From assembly GCA_002732755.1 (NCBI GenBank), contig NVSP01000003.1, forward strand, positions 3,719-10,143: a DNA stretch of 6,425 bases. The letters run 5' to 3'. The translations under genes were made by a program, and so were the position numbers. Within the stretch, counting starts at the first letter, position 1. Each line of letters opens with the position of its first letter. The notes under the pieces are model-generated. The model ran no database searches and was not told the DNA's origin. It saw only the letters and a list, made by a program, of their open reading frames with translations. The DNA comes from Phycisphaera sp. (lineage in GTDB: Bacteria > Planctomycetota > Phycisphaerae > Phycisphaerales > UBA1924). Positions 1-5,554 of this stretch are shown here, piece after piece.

Positions 1-1268
1 CGTGCGCCGACGGTGGCAAGTCGTTCTTCGAGTCTTTCGTAGCCGCGATCGAGGTGGTAGACGCGGAGGACTCTTGTCGTACCTTCGGCGGCAAGGCCCG
101 CCAGCACGAGGCTGGCTGAGGCGCGGAGGTCTGATGCCATGACGGGAGCGCCCACGAGCCGGCGTACGCCAGAGACGACGGCGGTTGGGCCTTGGCGAAA
201 GAGCTGGGCGCCCATGCGAGAAAGTTCGGCGACATGCAGGAAGCGTTCTGGGAAGATCTTTTCTGTGATGACACTCGTGCCGTCGGCGAGCGTCAGGAGC
301 GCCATGAACTGGGCTTGCAGGTCGGTCGGGAAGCCCGGGTGGGGTTGGGTGGTGATGTCGCAGGGCTTGAAGGCCCGGCCGCCGACGACGCGCACGCGGG
401 CGCGCATGGAGCTTGCATCGTCGAGCGCGTTGACCTCGACGCCGATTTGCTGGAGGCAGTTGGTGGCGGCCATGAGCGCATCGAGCGGGCAGTTGGTGAT
501 GGTCAGGTCGCCGGCGGTGATTGCGGCGGCGACCATGAGCGTGCCGGCTTCGATGCGGTCGGGGATAACGCGGTGCGATGCGCCGCCGAGTTGTTCGACG
601 CCTTCGACGATGATGCGTGGCGAGCCTGCGCCGGTGATCTTGGCGCCCATCGAGTTGAGCAGGTTGGCGACATCGACGATCTCGGGTTCGCACGCGGCGG
701 ACTCGATAACGGTCGTGCCCTCGGCGAGTGTTGCGGCGCTCATGATGTTTGCGGTGCCCAGGACTGTCGAGCCGAACGCGCCGCCTAGGAAGATGCGTGC
801 GCCGCGGAGCCTGCCGCCGGGGACTCTGCCGATGACATCGCCCTCGTCAAGTTCGAATGTTGCGCCGAGCGCTTCGAGGCCCTTGATGTGGAGGTCGATC
901 GGGCGTTGACCGATCGCGCAGCCGCCGGGCAGCGAGACGCGGGCTTTGCCTCGGGCGGCCAGCAGCGGGCCGAGGACGCAGACGCTGGCGCGCATCGTTT
1001 TGACGATGTCGTAGCGCGCGTGGCTCTCGGTGGTGTCGGTGGTATGGAGCGTGCAACTGTGCTCGTCGGTGCGTTCGACGGCGCAGCCAAGCTCGATCAG
1101 GAGCTTCTGCATGTTCTGGATGTCGGAGAGGTTTGGGACATCGTCGAAGTGGATTGGTTCCTGCGTGAGCAGGGCGGCTGCCATGAGGGGGAGTGCGGCG
1201 TTCTTTGAGCCGTTGACAGCGATCTCGCCTGAGAGCCTCCTGCCGCCCTCGATCTCGAATACATCCAT
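1..1268 (-). CDS. murA: UDP-N-acetylglucosamine 1-carboxyvinyltransferase (MurA), 3' end cut by window edge
   Basis: MurA catalyses the first committed step of peptidoglycan synthesis, transferring enolpyruvate from PEP to UDP-GlcNAc in the cytoplasm. The leftward frame is open from 1268 to the window edge (422 codons) and reads as a clean MurA throughout. The start MDVFEIEGGRRLSGEIAVNG leads into SKNAALPLMAA with the conserved Lys at residue 22. The PEP-binding loop is LPGGCAIGQRP with the catalytic Cys at about residue 117, so fosfomycin sensitivity would be expected. FPTDLQAQFMALL carries the catalytic Asp, followed by ERFLHVAELSRMGA, ASDLRASASLVLAG and near the end YHLDRGYERLEERLATVGA. 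The E. coli protein is 419 residues, so only a few codons are missing. The ATG at 1266-1268 follows a perfect AAGGAGG (1276-1282) by 7 bases. It gives the family's usual N-terminus. The nearest upstream gene in the same direction is a lipoprotein ending at 1440; 171 bases separate them. Identification is very secure. Confidence 0.97.
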   Translation of the reverse strand, partial: MDVFEIEGGRRLSGEIAVNGSKNAALPLMAAALLTQEPIHFDDVPNLSDIQNMQKLLIELGCAVERTDEHSCTLHTTDTTESHARYDIVKTMRASVCVLGPLLAARGKARVSLPGGCAIGQRPIDLHIKGLEALGATFELDEGDVIGRVPGGRLRGARIFLGGAFGSTVLGTANIMSAATLAEGTTVIESAACEPEIVDVANLLNSMGAKITGAGSPRIIVEGVEQLGGASHRVIPDRIEAGTLMVAAAITAGDLTITNCPLDALMAATNCLQQIGVEVNALDDASSMRARVRVVGGRAFKPCDITTQPHPGFPTDLQAQFMALLTLADGTSVITEKIFPERFLHVAELSRMGAQLFRQGPTAVVSGVRRLVGAPVMASDLRASASLVLAGLAAEGTTRVLRVYHLDRGYERLEERLATVGA

Positions 1269-1275
1269 CGCGCGC

Positions 1276-1282
1276 CCTCCTT
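1276..1282 (-). promoter_or_regulatory. Shine-Dalgarno site of murA
   Basis: The leftward strand reads AAGGAGG here, a full match to the anti-SD consensus, 7 bases before the ATG at 1268. It fixes the murA start and predicts strong translation. Confidence 0.85.
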
Positions 1283-1439
1283 GGTGCGTGGCAATCTGCC
1301 TTTGACCGCTCACATGGTACACGGCATGGCTAGCCCGATACCAAGGGCGGGCGATTTCATTCGACTCCGCCAGACACAGGGTTATTCGATCAAAATGGCG
1401 ATGGTGAAAGAAGTAGAAACAGAAGGGGGGTTGGCTCAG

Positions 1440-1796
1440 CTAGCGCCAGCGTTGCGTGCGGCTGTAGCTGCTGTCGTAGTAGATGTAGGTGCGGTCGTTT
1501 GTTGGGAGATAGATGCGGCGGTCGTAGCGGAGGTTTGGCCTAGGGTCTTCGGGCCAGCGGTCGGTGGCGAGGGTGGCTTTTGGTGTTTGAAGATTGAGCG
1601 CAACATTTCGGCGTGAGAGTTCAGATCCGGTGGTGATGGCGAGGGGATGCACCGACGCGGGCGACATGACGAGCGCCCAGCCCGTGCTTTGCGATTGGAA
1701 GATATTGGGGCGGTCGCGACGGGCGACCTTGTCGCTCGCGCAACCTGCCAAGATAAGGCATGAGGCTAGGAGTGCAATCCCAGCCAGCTTTTCCAC
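1440..1796 (-). CDS. Small predicted lipoprotein of unknown function
   Basis: I do not recognise a family. The preferred reading starts at a GTG (1794-1796) and gives a 118-residue protein whose N-terminus, (M)EKLAGIALLASCLILAGC, is a typical lipoprotein signal: one Lys, a hydrophobic core and the lipobox LAGC, with Cys at residue 19 followed by ASDK. This predicts lipidation and envelope anchoring. The mature part is about 100 residues, polar, and ends in an Arg/Tyr-rich tail with RRIYLPTNDRTYIYYDSSYS. There are no repeats or recognisable catalytic motifs. The start is uncertain. In-frame ATGs lie at 1841 and at 1883, the latter behind AAAGG with 6 bases between; they would place 33 or 47 residues before the lipobox Cys, long for a lipoprotein signal. 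The frame stays open up to a TTG at 1988. It reads in the same direction as murA, 171 bases upstream of it, and could be co-transcribed, but no shared function is evident. Confidence 0.7.
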   Translation of the reverse strand: MEKLAGIALLASCLILAGCASDKVARRDRPNIFQSQSTGWALVMSPASVHPLAITTGSELSRRNVALNLQTPKATLATDRWPEDPRPNLRYDRRIYLPTNDRTYIYYDSSYSRTQRWR

Positions 1797-2036
1797 TACA
1801 CCGCCAGCGCGCTCCGTGCCGGAACACTCTGGGCCGGGCATGACCCCAGCCGCTCTCTCTTCCAAGGCTCGCAGACTTTCCATGTCTGACCTTTGATACA
1901 AACGGCGGACCAAGCCGACGCTTGCCAACGGGGCCGAGTCTGGCCCGAGATTCTCGGTCCGTCCTCGCCAGATGATGCCGATCGGCAACTCCCCTGTTGA
2001 GGGACATCATCACCGATCCCGGCCCCGAAAGCAAGG

Positions 2037-2067
2037 GGTATACCCAAACTCTGTCGCAACTCGTCAA
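2037..2067 (-). promoter_or_regulatory. Possible leftward sigma-70-like promoter
   Basis: On the minus strand TTGACG (2062-2067, five of six to the -35 consensus) and TATACC (2037-2042, four of six) are separated by 19 bases, longer than the ideal 17. Transcription would begin near 2030 and run into the lipoprotein gene with a leader of about 230 bases. This is a consensus match only. Confidence 0.3.
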
Positions 2068-2126
2068 TTTGATCGTGCTTTGATTGGTTTGGAGGGGTGG
2101 TTATTGAACCCTCGCCGTCACCGCGG

Positions 2127-2144
2127 CCCCTCGGGTGAGAGGGG
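2127..2144. repeat. Short perfect hairpin, CCCCTC/GAGGGG
   Basis: CCCCTC (2127-2132) and GAGGGG (2139-2144) form a 6-bp stem around a 6-base loop. On the plus strand a pyrimidine-rich CTTTCTTT follows after a few bases, but no rightward gene lies upstream for it to terminate. On the minus strand the following sequence is GC-rich, so it is a poor terminator for the tRNA. Function unknown. Confidence 0.4.
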
Positions 2145-2213
2145 ATGCTTTCTTTGTGGATTGGGATAGATTCAGAGTGTCCGTGATATGTTGACCACTA
2201 GCACGGGTCCGCT

Positions 2214-2251
2214 GGGGGTGTTTGCCGTAACCACGAAGAGGGAACACCCCC
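2214..2251 (-). repeat. Inverted repeat between the tRNA-Arg 3' end and its trailer
   Basis: GGGGGTGTT (2214-2222) and AACACCCCC (2243-2251) are perfect 9-base complements separated by 20 bases. On the transcribed strand the second arm is the acceptor 3' strand of the tRNA (2246-2251) plus the discriminator and two trailer bases. The trailer could therefore pair with the acceptor end. It may be a processing or competing fold, or chance in a C-rich tract. Confidence 0.5.
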
Positions 2252-2318
2252 GGCAGGGCTCGAACCTGCGACCTTGGCTTTAGGAAAGCCACGCTCTATC
2301 CAGCTGAGCTACAGGGGC
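2245..2318 (-). tRNA. tRNA-Arg, anticodon CCU
   Basis: The minus strand folds into a complete 74-base cloverleaf. The acceptor arm pairs GCCCCTG (from 2318) with CGGGGGT (2246-2252), with terminal G-U and internal U-G pairs. The D arm is GCTC...GAGC with the usual AGCTGGATA loop. The anticodon stem TGGCT/AGCCA closes the loop TTCCTAA, whose anticodon CCT (2282-2284) reads the AGG arginine codon. The variable loop is AGGTC, and the T arm is GCAGG-TTCGAAC-CCTGC. The discriminator is G at 2245 and CCA is not encoded, so it must be added by nucleotidyltransferase. It stands alone and diverges from the pseudopilin gene. Confidence 0.95.
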
Positions 2319-2320
2319 AA

Positions 2321-2339
2321 CGGGGCGATTGTAGCCCCG
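2321..2339 (-). promoter_or_regulatory. TACAAT -10 candidate inside a hairpin just upstream of tRNA-Arg
   Basis: The minus strand carries TACAAT (2328-2333), close to the TATAAT consensus, in the loop of a perfect 6-bp stem CGGGGC (2321-2326)/GCCCCG (2334-2339). Transcription would begin close to the mature tRNA 5' end at 2318, leaving almost no leader. No good TTGACA-like box sits 17 bases further upstream. It is a candidate only. Confidence 0.3.
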
Positions 2340-2352
2340 GGCCGAGTTTCTT

Positions 2353-2408
2353 TGGTATATCCCAGATTTCTTTGGAACCCGCGGCGATGGGCCGCGTCAG
2401 ATATACCA
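2353..2408. repeat. Nested inverted repeats and a 20-bp-spaced direct repeat ahead of the pseudopilin gene
   Basis: The outer arms TGGTATATC (2353-2361) and GATATACCA (2400-2408) are perfect 9-base complements. They enclose a second perfect hairpin, CGCGGC (2380-2385)/GCCGCG (2391-2396), with loop GATGG. A direct repeat TTTCTTTGG occurs at 2347-2355 and 2367-2375, exactly 20 bases apart, close to two helical turns. The block lies 41 bases before the pseudopilin ATG and could be operator DNA or a folded mRNA leader. Confidence 0.5.
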
Positions 2409-2449
2409 TCAGCGGGGCGTATTCATCGCCCTGCTGCGGGAGTCCAGAC

Positions 2450-3541
2450 ATGAAATGCAAACGAGCGTTCACGCTGGTTGAGTTGGTTGTTGTTGTGGCA
2501 ATCGTCGGCGTGCTGCTGGCGGTCCGGGTTGGGACGCTTGACCACGACCGGAAGCAGGCTTCGGTGCGGGCGGATGTGGCGAACCTCCGGCTGATCGCCC
2601 AGGCGTCGTCGATTTATGCCGCTGAAAACGCTGATAGGTTATTCACTTTCTCGTGGAGACCCGGGGAAGTGCCTGTGACGCCGAATGCGGATCTTGCGAT
2701 TGCGTGTGCGAACCTAAGCCCGAACAGCCCGACCGCTGACCTGCGGGCGGGAACGCTCCAGCAGTTGGACCTTGTGGCGAGGTCGATTGATTCGGTATGG
2801 CTCGCGCCTGTTCCCTCAAACGCGGCTCAGAACCATATCCCGCATGTGTTGTACAGCCACCTGCCGCTCCAGTTCTACATGGGTGAGAGCTTCCCGTCCG
2901 AAGTCTTCATCTCGAAAGCGGATGCGGCGCGGAACTACTGGATGAAAGATTTGAATGGGTATCTGAAGAATCCTCGGAATTCTTTTTTTAGGCCGCCGTC
3001 TACATCAACAAACTTTGTGAGTCTCTGGCGGTGGGCGTTTAGTTCATCATACATGACGGGGCCGTCTCATTATGCGCCGGATTTTGGGCCGCCGCAGACG
3101 GTTGCGAGGATGGGCACTCACAGGCAGTGGACTACTACAAGAGAGCCCGGCCTTCTTGGAAGGCGCGCGGCCAATGAGGTGGCGCATCCCTCGGCGAAGG
3201 TGATGATGTTTGATGACATGGATCGATACACCGGGCAGGGGCAATTCGGGATGTTGCCGGGATCACGATCAACTATGAATTTCTATGACGGTCACGCGGG
3301 CCGGTTTGCTACGGATCAAGCGGACTATGGGTTTGCGCCGAACAACCCTGCGTCGGGCGCTGACACGCCAGATCAGCCATCTGCCCTTTACTTCTACAGC
3401 CCGATTTCATGGTGGGATCCGCCGGGTTCTGTGCGGACACGTGTCGCGGCCCGATACGACCAGACGCGCGATGGCTTGCAGGGGATCGACTATTCGCCGG
3501 GCTCGGTTCGCCGGCCGATCAGGGCGCAGTTTGGACGGTAG
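2450..3541 (+). CDS. Prepilin-type (type II secretion pseudopilin-like) protein with large C-terminal domain
   Basis: The 363-residue product starts MKCKRAFTLVELVVVVAIVG, the class III prepilin signal: a short basic leader, then a hydrophobic helix (residues 7-25) with Glu at mature position 5. Prepilin peptidase would cut before Phe7. The residue at -1 is Ala, not the usual Gly. The following DRKQASVRADVANLRLIAQASSIYAAEN resembles the helical stalk of planctomycete prepilin-like proteins. Near residues 280-290 NFYDGHAGRF resembles the H-X9-DG processing-associated motif, with Pro where the His should be. The rest is a Trp/Tyr-rich domain I cannot name. The start is chosen because GGGAG (2438-2442) precedes this ATG by 7 bases and it places the signal at the N-terminus; an upstream in-frame ATG at 2372 falls inside the inverted-repeat block. 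It is likely an envelope or secreted fibre-type protein. No pilus motor genes are adjacent. Confidence 0.85.
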   Translation: MKCKRAFTLVELVVVVAIVGVLLAVRVGTLDHDRKQASVRADVANLRLIAQASSIYAAENADRLFTFSWRPGEVPVTPNADLAIACANLSPNSPTADLRAGTLQQLDLVARSIDSVWLAPVPSNAAQNHIPHVLYSHLPLQFYMGESFPSEVFISKADAARNYWMKDLNGYLKNPRNSFFRPPSTSTNFVSLWRWAFSSSYMTGPSHYAPDFGPPQTVARMGTHRQWTTTREPGLLGRRAANEVAHPSAKVMMFDDMDRYTGQGQFGMLPGSRSTMNFYDGHAGRFATDQADYGFAPNNPASGADTPDQPSALYFYSPISWWDPPGSVRTRVAARYDQTRDGLQGIDYSPGSVRRPIRAQFGR

Positions 3542-3590
3542 GTCGGTATCTTCGCAAACGAATACACGCGGTAAGAAGCGCGTTATCCTC

Positions 3591-3599
3591 TGATACGAT
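3591..3599 (+). promoter_or_regulatory. Possible extended -10 promoter element
   Basis: TGATACGAT fits an extended -10 (TG-N-TACGAT) in the 108-base gap after the pseudopilin gene and about 50 bases before the next start. No good -35 box is seen at 17 bases. Confidence 0.25.
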
Positions 3600-3649
3600 G
3601 CTTGGGGTGTTTGTGCGCCGTCAGTGGTTCGTAGCGGGGGAAGTGTGCG

Positions 3650-4131
3650 ATGTGGGAGCCGAGCGAGATCCGGGTTGTGCGGTGGTTCATGCGTTTTTCG
3701 GGCGTGGGGCTTTTGATCCCGGGCGTGATTTATGCGATGAGTTGGCCGGACACGACGCGGGCGTTTTCGTTGTGTACCACAGAGAGCCTTGGCCGGTGCT
3801 GGCCGGGGCGACGGTGGTGCTCTTGATCTTTGGGGGCGTGAGCTTCATCTCGGCGAGGCTCGGTCGGTACGGCGCGGTCGCGGCGGCGATGGCGCTGCTG
3901 CTTGGCGCGTGGGTTCACTTTGCGTGGTCACTGATGATGCAGGCGAGGCTGGAGATGCTGCCGGCGGGGCTTGCCGAGGCGGACCGGGTGATGCTCGAAG
4001 ACACGATCCTGTTCGCAGCGAATGCTCAGATACCGCATATTCTAAAGAACTTTGTGTTGATCGGTGTGTGCGCAGTTGTCTTTGTGCTAGCGCCGAGGCT
4101 GTGTGGGAGTCGGGAGCGGAAGGCCAAGTAG
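3650..4131 (+). pseudogene. Four-helix membrane protein gene interrupted by a -1 frameshift
   Basis: The family is not recognised. The ATG at 3650 follows GGGGGAAG (3636-3643). Its frame gives MWEPSEIRVVRWFMRFSGVG, then LLIPGVIYAMSWPDTTRAFSL, a plausible N-terminus with a first membrane helix, but then turns into Cys/Arg-rich sequence and stops at 3826. From about 3773 the neighbouring frame takes over as YHREPWPVLAGATVVLLIFG and runs through three more hydrophobic segments: PVLAGATVVLLIFGGVSFIS, YGAVAAAMALLLGAWVHFAW and FVLIGVCAVVFVLAP. It ends ...SRERKAK at 4131. Restoring one base near 3764-3775 would give about 160 residues and four helices. G/C-ending codons persist across the switch, so the break is recent or a sequencing error. 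No standard heptameric slippery site is visible. A partial copy of bases 3871-4009 lies at 5600-5723. Confidence 0.65.
3871..4009 (+). repeat. Donor-side copy of a duplicated gene segment
   Basis: These 139 bases match 5600-5723 (124 bases) with four substitutions and one 15-base gap. The gap lies between two GCGTGG direct repeats in this copy (around 3906-3911 and 3921-3926). The segment covers the third membrane helix and the following MQARLEMLPAGLAEADRVML stretch. Confidence 0.9.
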
Positions 4132-4266
4132 AAAAGACCGGGGCACGGTGCTACGGGATTTGTAGGTCGCACAATACCCAAGCAGAGCGAGCACGCCGGC
4201 CGCGCCGAATCCAAAGGCGGAGGGGCAGGCCCATCCGATAGAGTTTGTGTTTCGTGTAAACCAAAG

Positions 4267-4279
4267 CGCACCTGGTGCG
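4267..4279 (+). promoter_or_regulatory. Operator-like inverted repeat ahead of the SUMF1-fold gene
   Basis: CGCACC-T-GGTGCG is a perfect 6-base inverted repeat around one central base. It is followed by the AT run TATATATACT (4281-4290), which directly abuts the GGAGG ribosome site. The position is compatible with a DNA operator or a site affecting ribosome access. Function is inferred from symmetry and position only. Confidence 0.35.
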
Positions 4280-4290
4280 TTATATATACT

Positions 4291-4295
4291 GGAGG
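4291..4295 (+). promoter_or_regulatory. Shine-Dalgarno site fixing the SUMF1-fold gene start
   Basis: GGAGG sits 8 bases before the ATG at 4304. It supports that start over the in-frame ATG at 4247. Confidence 0.8.
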
Positions 4296-4303
4296 ATCGT
4301 TTC

Positions 4304-5341
4304 ATGAATCGCCAAGCCGCATCTCTTGTTGCCCTCGTCGCCCTTCCAGCAGCGGCACAGGGCCACCCACCCCCCGATTATGGGTTTAATTTCATCACGA
4401 TCGGGGATACTGGCAACGGGGCCTACGACCGGGAGGATCTTCGCGGTTTCACCGTTGGCCGCGGTTCTGTTGACTACGAGTACCGGATCGCCCAGACCGA
4501 AGTCACCTCCGTCCAGTTCGCTGAGTTTCTCAACGCGTGGGATTCATCGGGCGGCTCGCCCGGTGCGCTGGGCGCATTCTTCTGGGGCGGCTTCCACGAC
4601 GGCACCCAGTGGACCGTCGTTCCCGGCAAAGAACTCAACCCCATCGGCGGCTTTAGCTGGCGCGAGGCCGCGGTCTTTACCAACTGGCTGCACAACGGCA
4701 AACCAACCAACAACCTCGACGGCTTTCTCGACGGCGCGTACGACACGAGCACTTTTACACTCACGCGGGACCCAGTCTTTGCGTACAACGACCAGACCAC
4801 GCGCAGCCCCGGCGCCAAGTACTGGATTCCAAGCTTTGATGAATGGATCAAGGCTGCGCACTACGACCCGAACAAAGACGGCCATGGCGACGGCGGTTGG
4901 TGGCTCTACAGCGATTCATCGGACACACAGCCGGTACCGGGCATGCCGGGCACCGGTGAGACATCCGCCGGTGTCGATATCGACCTCGGCGATGCGTTTG
5001 ACATCCCGCTGATGTCGTACCCAGAAACGCAGTCGCCGTGGGGGCTGCTCGATGTATCTGGGGGTGGGACAGAGTGGACAGAAGAGTGGCATGCGGTAAA
5101 CGGTCCAGATGAGCGTACGCATCGAAACTGGCAGGGAAACGCCGCAGGCATTCGAATATGGAACCCAAACAATAGTCTCTTTAGCGCGGATCTCGCGTGG
5201 AGCTTTGGAGCAGATTGGCCCGACCTCGGGTTTTCATATTTATCACTTCGTATCGCATCGGCCATACCAGCACCGGGGACCGGTGTGTGGCTGACGTGTA
5301 GTTTAGTTTTCTTTGTTCAACGTAGGAGACGCTATGAATAA
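4304..5341 (+). CDS. Secreted SUMF1/FGE-fold protein with PEP-CTERM-like sorting tail
   Basis: The 345-residue product has a signal peptide (MNRQAASLVALVALPAAAQG, likely cut after Ala18), then a SUMF1/formylglycine-generating-enzyme-like domain. Family landmarks in order are YRIAQTEVTSVQFAEFLNAW, PIGGFSWREAAVFTNWLHNG, KYWIPSFDEWIKAAHYDP, SPWGLLDVSGGGTEWTEEW and LGFSYLSLRIASA. The tail IPAPGTGVWLTCSLVFFVQ followed by RRRR is a PEP-CTERM-like signal with PAP for PEP, a short hydrophobic helix and an Arg cluster, predicting exosortase-type processing at the envelope. The only Cys lies in that tail, so the Cys pair used by true formylglycine-generating enzymes is absent. A structural or binding role at the cell surface is more likely than sulfatase maturation. 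The ATG at 4304 follows GGAGG (4291-4295) by 8 bases; an in-frame ATG at 4247 would spoil the signal peptide. Codon use becomes richer in A/T-ending codons over the last 250 bases. Confidence 0.88.
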   Translation: MNRQAASLVALVALPAAAQGHPPPDYGFNFITIGDTGNGAYDREDLRGFTVGRGSVDYEYRIAQTEVTSVQFAEFLNAWDSSGGSPGALGAFFWGGFHDGTQWTVVPGKELNPIGGFSWREAAVFTNWLHNGKPTNNLDGFLDGAYDTSTFTLTRDPVFAYNDQTTRSPGAKYWIPSFDEWIKAAHYDPNKDGHGDGGWWLYSDSSDTQPVPGMPGTGETSAGVDIDLGDAFDIPLMSYPETQSPWGLLDVSGGGTEWTEEWHAVNGPDERTHRNWQGNAAGIRIWNPNNSLFSADLAWSFGADWPDLGFSYLSLRIASAIPAPGTGVWLTCSLVFFVQRRRRYE

Positions 5342-5402
5342 GAAGACTTATCCACATACCAAGCCGATGGATCGCGATCCATCGGTCCTCCCCCGCGTGT
5401 AG
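5334..5402 (+). CDS. Possible 22-residue ORF or truncated gene start overlapping the SUMF1-fold stop
   Basis: An ATG at 5334 overlaps the end of the preceding gene by 8 bases and lies 5 bases after AGGAG (5324-5328), a layout typical of translational coupling. It encodes MNKKTYPHTKPMDRDPSVLP then RV and a TAG stop. Codons from about 11 onward lie in the palindrome at 5364-5385, so the peptide may be the remaining start of a gene cut off by the repeat region. The AGGAG also encodes part of the upstream Arg cluster, so it may be accidental. Confidence 0.25.
   Translation: MNKKTYPHTKPMDRDPSVLPRV
5364..5385. repeat. REP-like hairpin 1: perfect 22-base palindrome
   Basis: The sequence is its own reverse complement over 22 bases, opening CCGATGGATC and closing GATCCATCGG. 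As a hairpin it has a 9-bp stem and a CGCG loop. It begins 23 bases after the SUMF1-fold stop. No T-run follows on the plus strand, so it is not a standard terminator. Confidence 0.8.
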
Positions 5403-5438
5403 GCAGGGACTGTACGACCGAATTGGTAAACACAAGAA

Positions 5439-5460
5439 CCGAGGGATTTGGATCCCTCGG
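5439..5460. repeat. REP-like hairpin 2
   Basis: CCGAGGGAT (5439-5447) and ATCCCTCGG (5452-5460) form a perfect 9-bp stem with loop TTGG. It shares the CCGAxGG...CCxTCGG outer arms with the hairpins at 5364 and 5555. Confidence 0.8.
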
Positions 5461-5554
5461 CGTGATGGTTGTAGTGCCAAGCGGGTGCCCGCGATCATGC
5501 GAGACGGTTCTTCATATTGCGGTTCCCAAATCACGAACCAAGCAGAGCAACGAG

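Larger units (their letters stand above)
1797..2244. other. Gene-poor stretch between the lipoprotein and tRNA-Arg
   Basis: No convincing gene lies here; the open frames have no family-like sequence and no good ribosome site. It contains a weak leftward promoter candidate (2037-2067), small inverted repeats (CCGAGA-T-TCTCGG at 1945-1957, the palindrome GCCGATCGGC at 1978-1987, and GGTATACC at 2037-2044), a CCCCTC/GAGGGG hairpin (2127-2144), and the trailer of the leftward tRNA. If one of the longer lipoprotein starts is used, up to 190 bases of the left part would be coding. Confidence 0.5.

Noticed and set aside
139..909. Long rightward open frames opposite murA (256, 198 and 106 codons)
   Set aside because: They lie antisense to an unambiguous murA with intact motifs, have low-complexity Ala/Arg/Ser-rich translations, and are expected shadows in GC-rich DNA.
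1621..2067. 148-codon leftward frame overlapping the lipoprotein
   Set aside because: It is out of frame with the lipoprotein's signal and lipobox and has no recognisable features; treated as a shadow.
2214..2318. Integration attachment site at the tRNA-Arg 3' end
   Set aside because: The nearby repeat is inverted rather than direct, and no integrase or duplicated tRNA end is in the window.
3764..3780. Programmed -1 ribosomal frameshift in the membrane-protein gene
   Set aside because: No standard slippery heptamer or clear downstream stem is visible; a simple indel or base-call error explains the data better.
4281..4290. TATATATACT as the -10 box for the SUMF1-fold gene
   Set aside because: It is adjacent to GGAGG, so the transcript would lack a complete ribosome site.
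4326..5012. 228-codon rightward frame inside the SUMF1-fold gene
   Set aside because: It is a Ser/Thr/Arg/Pro-rich shadow of the real frame, which has a signal peptide, family motifs and a ribosome site.
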